From Anaerolineae bacterium (GTDB taxonomy: Bacteria > Chloroflexota > Anaerolineae > Aggregatilineales > Phototrophicaceae): a DNA stretch of 47,361 bases. Both the position numbers and the translations under genes were made by a program. Positions within the stretch are counted from its first letter, which is position 1. Each line of letters opens with the position of its first letter. Of this stretch, positions 25,599-33,114 are shown in pieces. The DNA is taken from assembly GCA_022824565.1 (NCBI GenBank), contig JAJDZQ010000004.1:1-47361 (forward strand). Direction: 5' to 3'. The notes under the pieces are model-generated. The model made no database searches and was not told where the DNA came from. It saw nothing but the letters and a program-made list of their open reading frames with translations.

Positions 25599-26207
25599 TT
25601 ACAGGCGCAGAAAGTTTGTCAAGATGCGCAAGCCGGTTTGCTGGGATTTTTCGGGGTGGAATTGCACGCCAAAGATGTTGTCATGGTGGACCACAGCCGC
25701 GAATTCCACCCCATAATCGACCGCGGCGGCGACCGTCCAGCGATCAGTCGGCGCGCAGTAATAGCTGTGCACAAAATAGGTATAGCTGCCCGCGGCCAGC
25801 CCATCCAGCAGCGCGCATTGCTTCCTGACCTTCAGCTGATTCCAGCCCATGTGCGGCACTTTTAGCCCGTCAAAACGTGGAAAGCGAATCACGCGCCCGC
25901 CCAGCACGCCCAAACCAGCATGCTCGCCCATCTCTTCGCCGACTTCGTAGAGGATCTGCATGCCAACGCAGATGCCCAGGTAGGGGATGCCAGCCGCCAG
26001 CGCCTGCTTCAGCGGGACAACCAGCCCCTGCTGCTGCAGTTGTGCCATGCCCGCGCCAAACGCGCCCACGCCCGGCAGGATGATCTTGCTCGCTCCTTGC
26101 AATTCCTGCGGCTCGCGCACCAGGCGCAGGTTGGTTACGCCCAGGTGCGTCAGTGCATGCAAGACGCTGCGCAGGTTGCCCGCGCCATAATCAATGATTG
26201 CCAGCAT
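25599..26207 (-). CDS. hisH: Imidazole glycerol phosphate synthase, glutaminase subunit
   Basis: Class I glutamine amidotransferase that supplies ammonia to HisF. The 202-residue product begins MLAIIDYGAGNLRSVLHAL and has the nucleophile elbow YLGICVGMQILYE (Cys about residue 79). The C-terminal His-Glu pair is in GVQFHPEKSQ. I start at ATG 26207, with AAAGGGA upstream; the open frame to 26306 crosses the attenuator terminator and is not coding. It is the first structural gene of the operon and begins only 21 bases after the terminator T-run. Confidence 0.96.
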   Translation of the reverse strand: MLAIIDYGAGNLRSVLHALTHLGVTNLRLVREPQELQGASKIILPGVGAFGAGMAQLQQQGLVVPLKQALAAGIPYLGICVGMQILYEVGEEMGEHAGLGVLGGRVIRFPRFDGLKVPHMGWNQLKVRKQCALLDGLAAGSYTYFVHSYYCAPTDRWTVAAAVDYGVEFAAVVHHDNIFGVQFHPEKSQQTGLRILTNFLRL

Positions 26208-26228
26208 GTATTGTCCCTTTCCATAAAC

Positions 26229-26253
26229 AAAAAACCCCGCAAGTTGAGCGAGG
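26229..26253 (-). terminator. Attenuator terminator of the his operon
   Basis: Minus strand: CCTCGC (26253..26248) pairs with GCGGGG (26240..26235), six pairs with one G-U. The loop is TCAACTT and six T residues follow (26234..26229). It lies between the His-rich leader ORF and hisH. The stem is shorter than that of the ilv attenuator. Confidence 0.78.
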
Positions 26254-26300
26254 CAGTAGGTGCTGGGGCGGCGCGAATCGTCACACGCCAGGCTTCGCTC
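26246..26300 (-). promoter_or_regulatory. Antiterminator of the his attenuator
   Basis: GAGCGA (26300..26295), inside codons 14-16 of the leader ORF, is perfectly complementary to TCGCTC (26251..26246) in the 5' arm and loop of the terminator. After one mismatch GC pairs with GC, extending the helix. A ribosome stalled at the His codons (6-8) leaves this segment free; one that reaches the stop codon covers it. This fits ribosome-mediated attenuation. Confidence 0.7.
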
Positions 26301-26340
26301 TGACAAGTCGGCCGGGGTGATGATGATAGAATCGGGTCAT
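26281..26340 (-). CDS. hisL: Histidine leader peptide
   Basis: A 19-residue ORF, ATG 26340 to TGA 26281, encoding MTRFYHHHPGRLVRAKPGV. Three consecutive His codons (CAT CAT CAC) at positions 6-8 make it a histidine-operon leader peptide. It even shares its MTR start with the enterobacterial HisL, which carries seven His. A consensus-like promoter lies 31 bases upstream, and an antiterminator/terminator pair and hisH follow directly. The ribosome binding site is weak. The role would be regulatory, through pausing when charged tRNA-His is scarce; translation is inferred from architecture, not shown. Confidence 0.87.
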   Translation of the reverse strand: MTRFYHHHPGRLVRAKPGV

Positions 26341-26370
26341 GGGTTGTCGCGCTCGGCACTTGTTCCCGCA

Positions 26371-26399
26371 AGCCTAGTTGAATGCGGCCGCGCTGTCAA
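26371..26399 (-). promoter_or_regulatory. Promoter of the his leader and operon
   Basis: Minus-strand -35 TTGACA (26399..26394), 17-bp spacer, -10 TAGGCT (26376..26371). It is identical in -35, spacing and -10 to the ilv leader promoter at 3045-3073, while the spacers differ. Confidence 0.8.
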
Positions 26400-26467
26400 T
26401 ATGTTGATTAGATGTGGCATGGCAAACACACTACATACTTTACATCCGAGTGCAGCGAGCAAAAGAG

Positions 26468-26652
26468 GAGTACACCGAGAGTTTGATAACAGCCATGCGG
26501 ATTAGGGCTGTGCTTTGTGCATTAGCGGCGCTGATGGCTGACCTTACGAAGGAATAAGATTCCGAGTCTCTTTTTTCGGCTTGCGGGTTGCTGCATCACG
26601 GCGCAAAACTATAGCTTCCCTCTCGGTGTACTCAAAAAACCTCGGTGTACTC
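26468..26652. repeat. Inverted/direct CTCGGTGTACTC repeats
   Basis: GAGTACACCGAGAG (26468-26481) is the exact reverse complement of 26620-26633. CTCGGTGTACTC recurs directly at 26641-26652. The arms bound about 140 bp of non-coding DNA, suggesting a small palindromic or MITE-like element. Confidence 0.65.
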
Positions 26653-26844
26653 GGTGCTTAAGTTTTCGCGGCTAGTACCTTGCGCAGAGATCCATTTCTA
26701 TGCGAATGCCCGGATTGGCTAGCGCGGGCAATCGCATCAAAACATAATCCTGCTACCAAAGCGCCGAAATTACCAAAAGTCTATACAGAAGTAGCCCAAA
26801 TACCTTCATGCGAAATAGATCGTTGTTATGCCGATTCGAAATCT

Positions 26845-26914
26845 GTAGGGGCGAGACTTGTCTCACCTAAAATGTCGACTTTGTAAATGTGGGCGACTCA
26901 AGAGTCGCCCCTAC
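26845..26914. repeat. 70-bp palindromic element (GTAGGGGCGA ends)
   Basis: Terminal inverted repeats are GTAGGGGCGA (26845-26854) and TCGCCCCTAC (26905-26914). Inside are two hairpins: GAGAC-TT-GTCTC, and a perfect 9-bp GGGCGACTC-AA-GAGTCGCCC (26891-26910). The structure is typical of dispersed REP-like elements. Confidence 0.65.
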
Positions 26915-26953
26915 GACGTGCCTTCTGATTGTGGCTTTGCTGTCTTGGTCTTA

Positions 26954-26970
26954 CCTCTGTGCCTCTGTGG
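26954..26970. repeat. CACAGAG-type repeat, partial copy
   Basis: CCTCTGTGCCTCTGTGG resembles the arms of the inverted repeat at 5884-6016, 21 kb away. Confidence 0.5.
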
Positions 26971-27016
26971 CAAACAAAAATAACTGCGATTGCCCTGATT
27001 GGCTAGCGCGGATGAA

Positions 27017-27045
27017 TTGAAGCGACGGCGGCAAACTGCTACAAT
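27017..27045 (+). promoter_or_regulatory. Promoter of coiled-coil protein and selB
   Basis: -35 TTGAAG (27017-27022), 17-bp spacer, -10 TACAAT (27040-27045), 50 bases before the ATG at 27096. Confidence 0.65.
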
Positions 27046-27095
27046 AGATTTGCAGTCCACGAAAGTCTGTGGGCGCGCTGTCAGGAGCAGACACC

Positions 27096-28313
27096 ATGGA
27101 CATCAACCAACTTGCCAGCATGATCGAGTGGCTCGATGAACAGCGCCGCCATGACAAAGCCATCATCAACGCCCTCGAACAACGACTCGAACAGCAGACA
27201 GAAGATGTCGGCGTGGTGCAGCGGCGAGTGAATTCGGTTGAATCGGACCAGGCTAAATTCCGCCAGGAAGCCATGCCGGCGCAGCGCGAGCACGACATCA
27301 TTGAACAATTGCGCGCCGATATGGAGCAGATGCTAGCGCATGCCGAAGCGCGCCGACTCACTGCCGAGCGCGAAACAGAACGGCGGCTCGAGCTGCAACG
27401 TGAAAACTTCCAACGGGCTGTGCGCGAACTTTCGGGCAAAGCCGAGCGCATCGAACGGCAACTTGGCAATATCAGCGACTTGCAATCCGAAGGCGACCGC
27501 CTGCAAAATGCCATGCGCATCCTCAACCAAGAAATGGAAGACCTGGCCAAGCAGCTGGAAGGACCAGACCGACGGCTGGCTTTCTTGGAAGAGCAACGCC
27601 GCTCTGACACCCGCCGGCTGGCAGAGATCGAAACCGATCTGCCCGAATTCAAGAAATCGGTCGATGGCATCTCGCCGAAGCTGAGCCTGGTCGAAGACTT
27701 GACGCGGCGCAATGAACGGCGCTTGCAAGATATCGGCAACAGCGAACGCGAACGGCGCGAGCAAATCCAGCAGTTTATCGACCAGCAGCAACTGCTATCC
27801 CAGCAGCGCGACCAACAAATGGCGGAATTGCAGAACCGCTTTGGCAGCCAGGATGACGACTTGCAACGGTACATCGAACGATTTGAGGTGTGGGCGGGCG
27901 CCTATCGCGAAATGAAACGGATCATCGACGACTTCAATCGCATCGGCGACCGGCTGGAACGACGCATTGGCGAAGGCGCAGAATTGCAGCGCCTCAGCGA
28001 AGAACGTTTCCGGCAAGAATGGAATGACTGGCGCGATGACGATCTGAAGCGCTGGAAGCAATTGACTCTGTCCAGCGACGAAGTCTGGCGCAACCACGAC
28101 CGCGAATTCACGACCTTCATCAAGCGCGTCGACCGGCTGGAAACGTCCCTGCCGGGCCTGCGCAACGATATCGAACGGCTGTGGCAGTTGGAGCGCGCCC
28201 GCGCCGAGCTCTACCGCGAGCGCTACCAAGCCATGCTGCTGCAATACGATGCCCGTCAAGCTGGCGTCAGCGCCGAAAATCACCGCGACAACCTGAACCG
28301 ACCGAACGGATAG
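27096..28313 (+). CDS. Long coiled-coil protein of unknown function
   Basis: A 405-residue cytoplasmic protein, almost entirely alpha-helical coiled coil: Glu, Gln, Arg and Leu dominate, and heptad-like spacing continues from about residue 5 to 390. Examples are IEWLDEQRRHDKAIINALEQ and LEDLTRRNERR-like segments. There is no signal peptide, membrane helix, Walker motif or Cys. ATG 27096 has AGGAG nine bases upstream. It ends three bases before selB, so the two are co-transcribed, though no functional link is evident. It could be a scaffold or a partner of cell-structure proteins; I do not assign a family. Confidence 0.8.
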   Translation: MDINQLASMIEWLDEQRRHDKAIINALEQRLEQQTEDVGVVQRRVNSVESDQAKFRQEAMPAQREHDIIEQLRADMEQMLAHAEARRLTAERETERRLELQRENFQRAVRELSGKAERIERQLGNISDLQSEGDRLQNAMRILNQEMEDLAKQLEGPDRRLAFLEEQRRSDTRRLAEIETDLPEFKKSVDGISPKLSLVEDLTRRNERRLQDIGNSERERREQIQQFIDQQQLLSQQRDQQMAELQNRFGSQDDDLQRYIERFEVWAGAYREMKRIIDDFNRIGDRLERRIGEGAELQRLSEERFRQEWNDWRDDDLKRWKQLTLSSDEVWRNHDREFTTFIKRVDRLETSLPGLRNDIERLWQLERARAELYRERYQAMLLQYDARQAGVSAENHRDNLNRPNG

Positions 28314-28316
28314 TCC

Positions 28317-30185
28317 ATGCGCGTCATCGGCACCGCGGGCCATGTCGATCATGGCAAATCGAGCCTGGTCGAGAAATTGAGCGGCATCAACCCCGACCGC
28401 CTCGCCGAAGAGCAAAGCCGCGGCCTGACTATCGACCTCGGTTTTGCCTGGGCAACGCTCCCCAACGGCGAGACTTTGGGCATCGTCGATGTGCCCGGGC
28501 ACCGCGACTTCATCGAGAATATGCTGGCGGGCATTGGCGGCATCGATGCGGCGCTGCTGGTCATCGCCGCCGACGAAGGCATCATGCCCCAGACCCGGGA
28601 ACATTTGTCCATCCTGCGTTTGCTGGACATCGGCAGCCTCATCGTCGTCATCAGCAAGATCGACCTGATTGAAGACGCAGAATGGCTGGAGCTCGTGCAG
28701 ATGGAGATCGAAGATCTGCTGGTGGATTCTGGCTTCGAAAATGCGCCTATCGTCCCGGTCAGCGCGCAGACAGGCAGCGGCATCGGGCGGCTGCTGGACG
28801 AGTTGAGCGCCCTGCTGGCGGTCTTGCCAGAGCGCGTGGACACTGGACAGCCTCGCCTGCCTATCGACCGCGTCTTTGTCGTCAGTGGCTTTGGCACAGT
28901 CGTGACCGGCACACTGACGGGCGGTTCGCTTTCGGTCGGAGATGCGCTGCTCGTGCAGCCGGGCGAACACAGCGGGCGCGTCCGCGGCTTGCAAAGTTAT
29001 AAACGCGATGTGCAGACGGCGCGGCCGGGCAGTCGCGTGGCTGTCAATATCGCCGGCATCAACAACGCCGAAATCAAACGCGGCGATGTGCTGGCGCGGC
29101 CGGGGCGTTTGCAGCCCACCCTGCTGGCCGACGCGCACTTCAGCATGCTCGCAGATAGCGAGGGCGCGCTGGCGCACAATGCCGAAGTCAAGTTCTTCTG
29201 TGGGGCGGCTGAGTCGCTGGGGCGGCTGCGGCTGTTGGATGCAGATTCGCTCTCCGCGGGCGAAAGCGGCTGGCTGCAGATCCGCCTGCGCGATCGCCTG
29301 CCCCTGACGCGCGGCGACCGCTTTATCCTGCGCGTACCTTCGCCAGCCCAGACTGTGGGGGGCGGGATCATCGTCAATGCGCAACCAGGCCGGCGCTATA
29401 AACGGATGCAGCCGCAGATTATCGACGAGCTGGAAGCGCGATTGCACGGCACAATGGGCGAACAACTGGCGATTGCCGCTCGGTCTCGCGCTCCACAATC
29501 GCTCGCGGACCTGGCGGCACAGCTAGATTTGCACGAACAGGCGCTGCAAGTTGCGCTGGCAGAGGCGCTGGCGGAGGAGCTGGTGCGCGATCTGCCGGGT
29601 CTGGGCATCTGGTCCTGCGATTCCTGGCGGCAGCTGGCCCAACGGATTCGCGTCGAATTGAGGCGCTTCCACAGCGCAAACCCGCTACGGCTGGGCATGT
29701 CGCGCGCCGAGCTGGGCAGTCGTTTGCGCATCAAGCTACAGCTGCTGGATACCGTCATTGCCGCCGAAGACAGTCTGACGATTGATGGCGGTTTTGTCCG
29801 CGCCCAGTCGCATGCCATCTGCTTCAAAAGCCAGCAACAAACGCGCATCGACAGCTTGATGGCTGCGCTGACATCTGCGCCATTCTCCCCGCCGACCATC
29901 AGCGAAATGAACGAGCTGGCTGGCGAAGCGGTGGTGCGCGCCTTGCTGGATTTGCGGCGTCTGGTGCAGGTCAGCGACAGCATCGCCTTTGCGGCCGGCG
30001 ACTACGATAAACTGGTGGGGGGCATCCGCGCGCAGATTGAGGCGCATGGCGAAATCGATGCCAAAACCCTGCGCGATCAATTCGGCAGTTCCCGAAAATA
30101 CGCCATCCCCGTGCTGGAACGGCTGGATTCGCAAGGCATCACACGGCGTATCGGCGATAAGCGGGTGGCGGGCGCGAACTTCTGA
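28317..30185 (+). CDS. selB: Selenocysteine-specific elongation factor SelB
   Basis: A GTPase that delivers Sec-tRNA to UGA codons marked by a SECIS element. The 622-residue length matches bacterial SelB (about 615). G1 is GTAGHVDHGKSS (5-16), switch I is RGLTIDLGFAW, G3 is DVPGHRDF and G4 is SKIDL. EF-Tu-like domains 2-3 follow with VVTGTLTGGSLSVGD. The C-terminal winged-helix repeats that bind SECIS RNA span roughly residues 400-622, ending KYAIPVLERLDSQGITRRIGDKR. It implies that the organism decodes Sec, but no selA, selC or selD and no selenoprotein is in the window. The ribosome binding site is weak; translation is probably coupled to the upstream gene, three bases away. Confidence 0.95.
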   Translation: MRVIGTAGHVDHGKSSLVEKLSGINPDRLAEEQSRGLTIDLGFAWATLPNGETLGIVDVPGHRDFIENMLAGIGGIDAALLVIAADEGIMPQTREHLSILRLLDIGSLIVVISKIDLIEDAEWLELVQMEIEDLLVDSGFENAPIVPVSAQTGSGIGRLLDELSALLAVLPERVDTGQPRLPIDRVFVVSGFGTVVTGTLTGGSLSVGDALLVQPGEHSGRVRGLQSYKRDVQTARPGSRVAVNIAGINNAEIKRGDVLARPGRLQPTLLADAHFSMLADSEGALAHNAEVKFFCGAAESLGRLRLLDADSLSAGESGWLQIRLRDRLPLTRGDRFILRVPSPAQTVGGGIIVNAQPGRRYKRMQPQIIDELEARLHGTMGEQLAIAARSRAPQSLADLAAQLDLHEQALQVALAEALAEELVRDLPGLGIWSCDSWRQLAQRIRVELRRFHSANPLRLGMSRAELGSRLRIKLQLLDTVIAAEDSLTIDGGFVRAQSHAICFKSQQQTRIDSLMAALTSAPFSPPTISEMNELAGEAVVRALLDLRRLVQVSDSIAFAAGDYDKLVGGIRAQIEAHGEIDAKTLRDQFGSSRKYAIPVLERLDSQGITRRIGDKRVAGANF

Positions 30186-30193
30186 CGAGTCGA

Positions 30194-31375
30194 TTACCCG
30201 GCCAGCGCCGTCATAAAGCCGCCCACAAACGCATCTCCCAAGCCTATGGTCGTGGCCTTGCGCGGCTCGACTGCCGCCACCGGCACACAGCAGCTATCTG
30301 ACCGAGTGGCATTGACGGCAGCTGCAAAACGAGCAGCAGCGGGCTGGGGTTGGCGTGCTTGCAGCGCGCGATAATCCGCCAGTTTCCAGCTGTCGCCATG
30401 GCAATAGCGCGTTGTCGCCAATGTTACGCCGGTCCGCAAAGCCGCAGCATATTGTTGCGCGCCCCCACCATGCGCCAGCGCCCAACGCCCCGTATGCACG
30501 ACCAGTGTCTTGGCAGGGATGCGCCTGTGCAGCCAGTCCAGCGCTGCCAAGACTGTCTGGGCATCGTCCAACGCAATCGGCGCGCCGATCTGCTCTTGCA
30601 GTTCGTCTTCGTTCATGCTGTAGACATCAATCTTCAAACCGAGCGTCGCCTGCAGCCGGCGGCGAAATCTGGCATCGTAATAGCCGCCATCCTCACAAAA
30701 TACGATCGCATCGGCAGCTTTTTTTTCCAGCATAGCCGACAAATCATCCAGACGCGCGAGGTACAATTCTGCGCTTTGCATGGCATTGAAGCCGGAAACC
30801 AGCAAAGCCCGCGCACTTGGCAGGATGTCCGCGAAGTCCCTGTTCAAGCGCATGACGACATTGTCGGCGTTGCAGTGGTAGATTAGTCGGTTGGCGGCTG
30901 GCGCGGCGATGCAAATGTCATTGGCTTGCAGCGAAGCGCCGCGGTCATATTGCACGATAAGATGCGGATAGTGGCTGTCGCGCGGATTGCTGCATATCCA
31001 GGGGCAGCCCGCTGGCAACAAGCGCCGCACATCGTCATTCATGGACACCAGATGCAGAGCGGCCGTGTGCCCTAGCTTGCCCATGGCGATTGCCGCGCGC
31101 ACGGGTGTGCCGCCCAGGGTGATTTTCTTTTGGAAGCGGCTGGCGAACCGTTCTATCAAACCGTTGTCCGCGACAAATTGTTCGCCGCCCTGCCCCGCCT
31201 TGACAAAGCCCAAAATCGAAGCGACCAACTCGCGCTCGCTGTTGATGACCTGCCTGCGACCCAAATCGGCATCACATATTTGCTGCTCGGCGACAAGCCT
31301 GTTCAACGTCTCGGACCGCCAGACGATCTCATAATCGACATTGTTGCCGAAGCCCAGAGCGATGCGTTGGCTCAA
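30194..31375 (-). CDS. ADP-dependent-type sugar kinase (ADP-PFK/GK family)
   Basis: A 393-residue ribokinase-fold protein resembling the ADP-dependent glucokinase/phosphofructokinase family. The N-terminal sugar-site region is GFGNNVDYEIVW, followed by ITLGGTPVRAAIAMGKLG near residue 85. SGFNAMQSAELYL is around residue 195, and the catalytic Asp loop GLGDAFVGGFM is at the C-terminus. The start is TTG 31375, overlapping the aldolase stop as TTGA. This family is best known from Archaea and some Eukarya, with scattered bacterial members. It ends an operon of sugar ABC transporter and class II aldolase, so a hexose or sugar-phosphate substrate is likely. ADP versus ATP use cannot be read with certainty. 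Confidence 0.78.
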   Translation of the reverse strand: MSQRIALGFGNNVDYEIVWRSETLNRLVAEQQICDADLGRRQVINSERELVASILGFVKAGQGGEQFVADNGLIERFASRFQKKITLGGTPVRAAIAMGKLGHTAALHLVSMNDDVRRLLPAGCPWICSNPRDSHYPHLIVQYDRGASLQANDICIAAPAANRLIYHCNADNVVMRLNRDFADILPSARALLVSGFNAMQSAELYLARLDDLSAMLEKKAADAIVFCEDGGYYDARFRRRLQATLGLKIDVYSMNEDELQEQIGAPIALDDAQTVLAALDWLHRRIPAKTLVVHTGRWALAHGGGAQQYAAALRTGVTLATTRYCHGDSWKLADYRALQARQPQPAAARFAAAVNATRSDSCCVPVAAVEPRKATTIGLGDAFVGGFMTALAG

Positions 31376-32232
31376 TACAAGGCTGCTTTTCCAGTTGTGC
31401 TGAAGAGGTCGAACTTCTGGCGGCAGACGACTTTCATCGCATCAATGCAAGCCGGATAGATGCTGCTCGGCTCGCGCAAGATGGGGTCGGCCAGGACTTC
31501 GCGGCATTTTCGATAAAATGCGCTCTTCATGTCCGCGGAGATATTGATTTTGTTTATCCCCAATGCAACCGCCTGGGCGATTTCTGAGTCTGGGTTGCCA
31601 GAGCCGCCGTGCAGCACCAGTGGCGTATCCACGGCCGCGCGGATATCTCGCAGCAGATCCAGGCGGATTTCTGGCTTCATATGTTTGGGATACAAGCCGT
31701 GGGAAGTGCCGATGGAGACTGCCAGCGTATCGACCTGGGTGGCATCGACAAATTGCTTCACTTCGTCGGGATTGACAAAGATGACTTCGTCCGCGCCAGC
31801 TTCTGCCTCTTCATCCAGCTCGCCGATCGTGCCCAGCTCGCCTTCGACCGATACATTGACAAGTTGCGCCAGCTTGGTGACCTCGCGGCAGGCGGCGATA
31901 TTCTGCGCCAGCGGCAACTCCGATGCGTCTATCATCACCGAGGTGAAGCCCGCGCGGATGGCGGTCATGATTTGTTCCATTGACGAGCCGTGATCTAGGT
32001 GAATCACCACGGGCACGCTCGCCTCCACCGCTTCTGCCAGCGCCATCTTGACAAAGGCAGTGCCAACAAAGGCCAATTCGTCGGGATGAATGGCGACGAT
32101 GACGGGCGCTGCTGCCGCTTCTGCCGCTTCGATCGCGCCTTTCAGCAACATGCTGCTGCTGATGTTGAATGCGGGCACGGCGAAATTATGGGCGCGGGCG
32201 ACAGCCAGCAGGTCTTTCATATTGAGTAGCAT
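31372..32232 (-). CDS. Class II fructose/tagatose-bisphosphate aldolase family
   Basis: Zn-dependent ketose-bisphosphate aldolase, 286 residues. It begins MLLNMKDLLAVARAHNFAVPAFNISS, with VIHLDHGSSMEQIM (catalytic Asp and Zn His) around residue 80. VEGELGTIGELDEEAEAGADEVIFVNPDEVKQF lies around residues 135-165, then AVSIGTSHGLYP and LVLHGGSGNPDSEI with further Zn-binding His residues. I start at ATG 32232; AGGAG is 12 bases upstream, longer than ideal, and the open frame to 32385 overlaps the permease. Placed between the ABC permeases and the ADP-type kinase, it probably cleaves the bisphosphate formed by that kinase. Whether the substrate is fructose-, tagatose- or another ketose-bisphosphate is open. 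Confidence 0.92.
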   Translation of the reverse strand: MLLNMKDLLAVARAHNFAVPAFNISSSMLLKGAIEAAEAAAAPVIVAIHPDELAFVGTAFVKMALAEAVEASVPVVIHLDHGSSMEQIMTAIRAGFTSVMIDASELPLAQNIAACREVTKLAQLVNVSVEGELGTIGELDEEAEAGADEVIFVNPDEVKQFVDATQVDTLAVSIGTSHGLYPKHMKPEIRLDLLRDIRAAVDTPLVLHGGSGNPDSEIAQAVALGINKINISADMKSAFYRKCREVLADPILREPSSIYPACIDAMKVVCRQKFDLFSTTGKAALY

Positions 32233-32270
32233 GGCAAGATTTTTCTCCTGGCAGTGAACAAATTGGCAAC

Positions 32271-33113
32271 TCAGCCTTTGATGGAACCAGCCGACATGCC
32301 AGCGATAAAGTAGCGCTGGAAGAGCAGAAACAAAATCAGCACGGGCAACGAACCCAGCACGCTCAAAGCCATCATTTGGTTCCATTCAAAAGAATGTTGG
32401 CCCATCAGCAAGTGTATGCCAATCGGCACAGTACGCATATCGTTGGTGCGAGTCAAGGTCAGCGCAAACAAGAATTCGTTCCAAGCCAGCATAAATGTAT
32501 AGACGCCCACCGAGACGATGCCCGGCAAAGAGATCGGCACCAGAATGCGCCAGAGCGTAACAAAGCTGCCGCCGCCGTCAATCATCACCGCCTCGTCCAG
32601 ATCGCGCGGCAGGGTATTAAAATAGCCGGTCATCATGATGATGGCATAGGACAGGGTGAAGACCATATAGGTCAGCACCAGCGCGGTATACGAGTTGTAC
32701 AAGCCCAGCCAGACAATCAACCCGAAATAGGGGATCATCAGGGTGATAGGTGGCACAGATTGCACGCCGATGATGGTCAGGGTCAAGAAGCGCTTGAAAC
32801 GGAAGTCGTAGCGGCTGAAGCTGTAGCCGGCCAGGATGCTCGTCACGACAGTGCAGATGGTGACCAAAATCGCCACCAGGTAGCTGTTGAAGAAAAAGCG
32901 CAGTTGTCCAGGATCGCCCAATACCGCCAGGTACGCGCCGAACGAGAAGGAGTTGTCGACCAAAGCCGGGGGATAGGCAAAAATCTCCAGGTTGGACTTG
33001 AATGACGAAGCGACCATCCACAGCACCGGCAAGCCAGCGAAACAAGCCCCCAGCAAAAGCGCAATCCAGGTCAAGACTTTGGCTCTGCGTATCTGTGCGC
33101 GGCTGCCAACCAT
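32271..33113 (-). CDS. ABC sugar transporter permease (MalG type)
   Basis: A 280-residue inner-membrane permease of carbohydrate uptake transporter family 1. It has six predicted helices, the first at about residues 14-35 (LTWIALLLGACFAGLPVLWMV). The EAA loop DEAVMIDGGGSFVTLWRILVPISLPG contacts the ATPase. It ends YFIAGMSAGSIKG, the classic MalG-type C-terminus. I start at ATG 33113, two bases from the stop of the first permease, so the two are translationally coupled; the frame is open to 33146. No ATPase gene is in the operon; a shared MsmK/UgpC-type ATPase elsewhere is the likely energiser. Confidence 0.93.
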   Translation of the reverse strand: MVGSRAQIRRAKVLTWIALLLGACFAGLPVLWMVASSFKSNLEIFAYPPALVDNSFSFGAYLAVLGDPGQLRFFFNSYLVAILVTICTVVTSILAGYSFSRYDFRFKRFLTLTIIGVQSVPPITLMIPYFGLIVWLGLYNSYTALVLTYMVFTLSYAIIMMTGYFNTLPRDLDEAVMIDGGGSFVTLWRILVPISLPGIVSVGVYTFMLAWNEFLFALTLTRTNDMRTVPIGIHLLMGQHSFEWNQMMALSVLGSLPVLILFLLFQRYFIAGMSAGSIKG

Positions 33114-33114
33114 C

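Larger units (their letters stand above)
26713..27011. repeat. Direct repeat pair GATTGGCTAGCGCGG
   Basis: The exact 15-mer occurs at 26713-26727 and 26997-27011. The octamer GGGCAATC/GATTGCCC adjoins both copies in opposite orientation, just after the first and just before the second. They may be the ends of an inserted segment that contains the other repeats at 26845-26970. Confidence 0.5.
26400..27016. other. Non-coding, repeat-rich intergenic region
   Basis: About 620 bases without a convincing gene. It is noticeably more AT-rich than its surroundings. It holds the repeats listed separately at 26468-26652, 26713-27011, 26845-26914 and 26954-26970. A 68-codon frame at 26680-26886 has no ribosome binding site and overlaps a repeat, so I do not call it. 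Confidence 0.7.

Noticed and set aside
26680-26886. 68-codon frame in the his/coiled-coil gap
   Set aside because: There is no ribosome binding site or promoter, and it overlaps the GTAGGGGCGA repeat element. Composition differs from coding DNA here.
26400-27016. Possible CRISPR array because of several short repeats
   Set aside because: The repeats are of different families, irregularly spaced and partly inverted. There are no uniform spacers and no cas genes in the window.
27795-29498. 567-codon open frame on the minus strand
   Set aside because: It is antisense to the coiled-coil gene and selB, with no recognisable domain.
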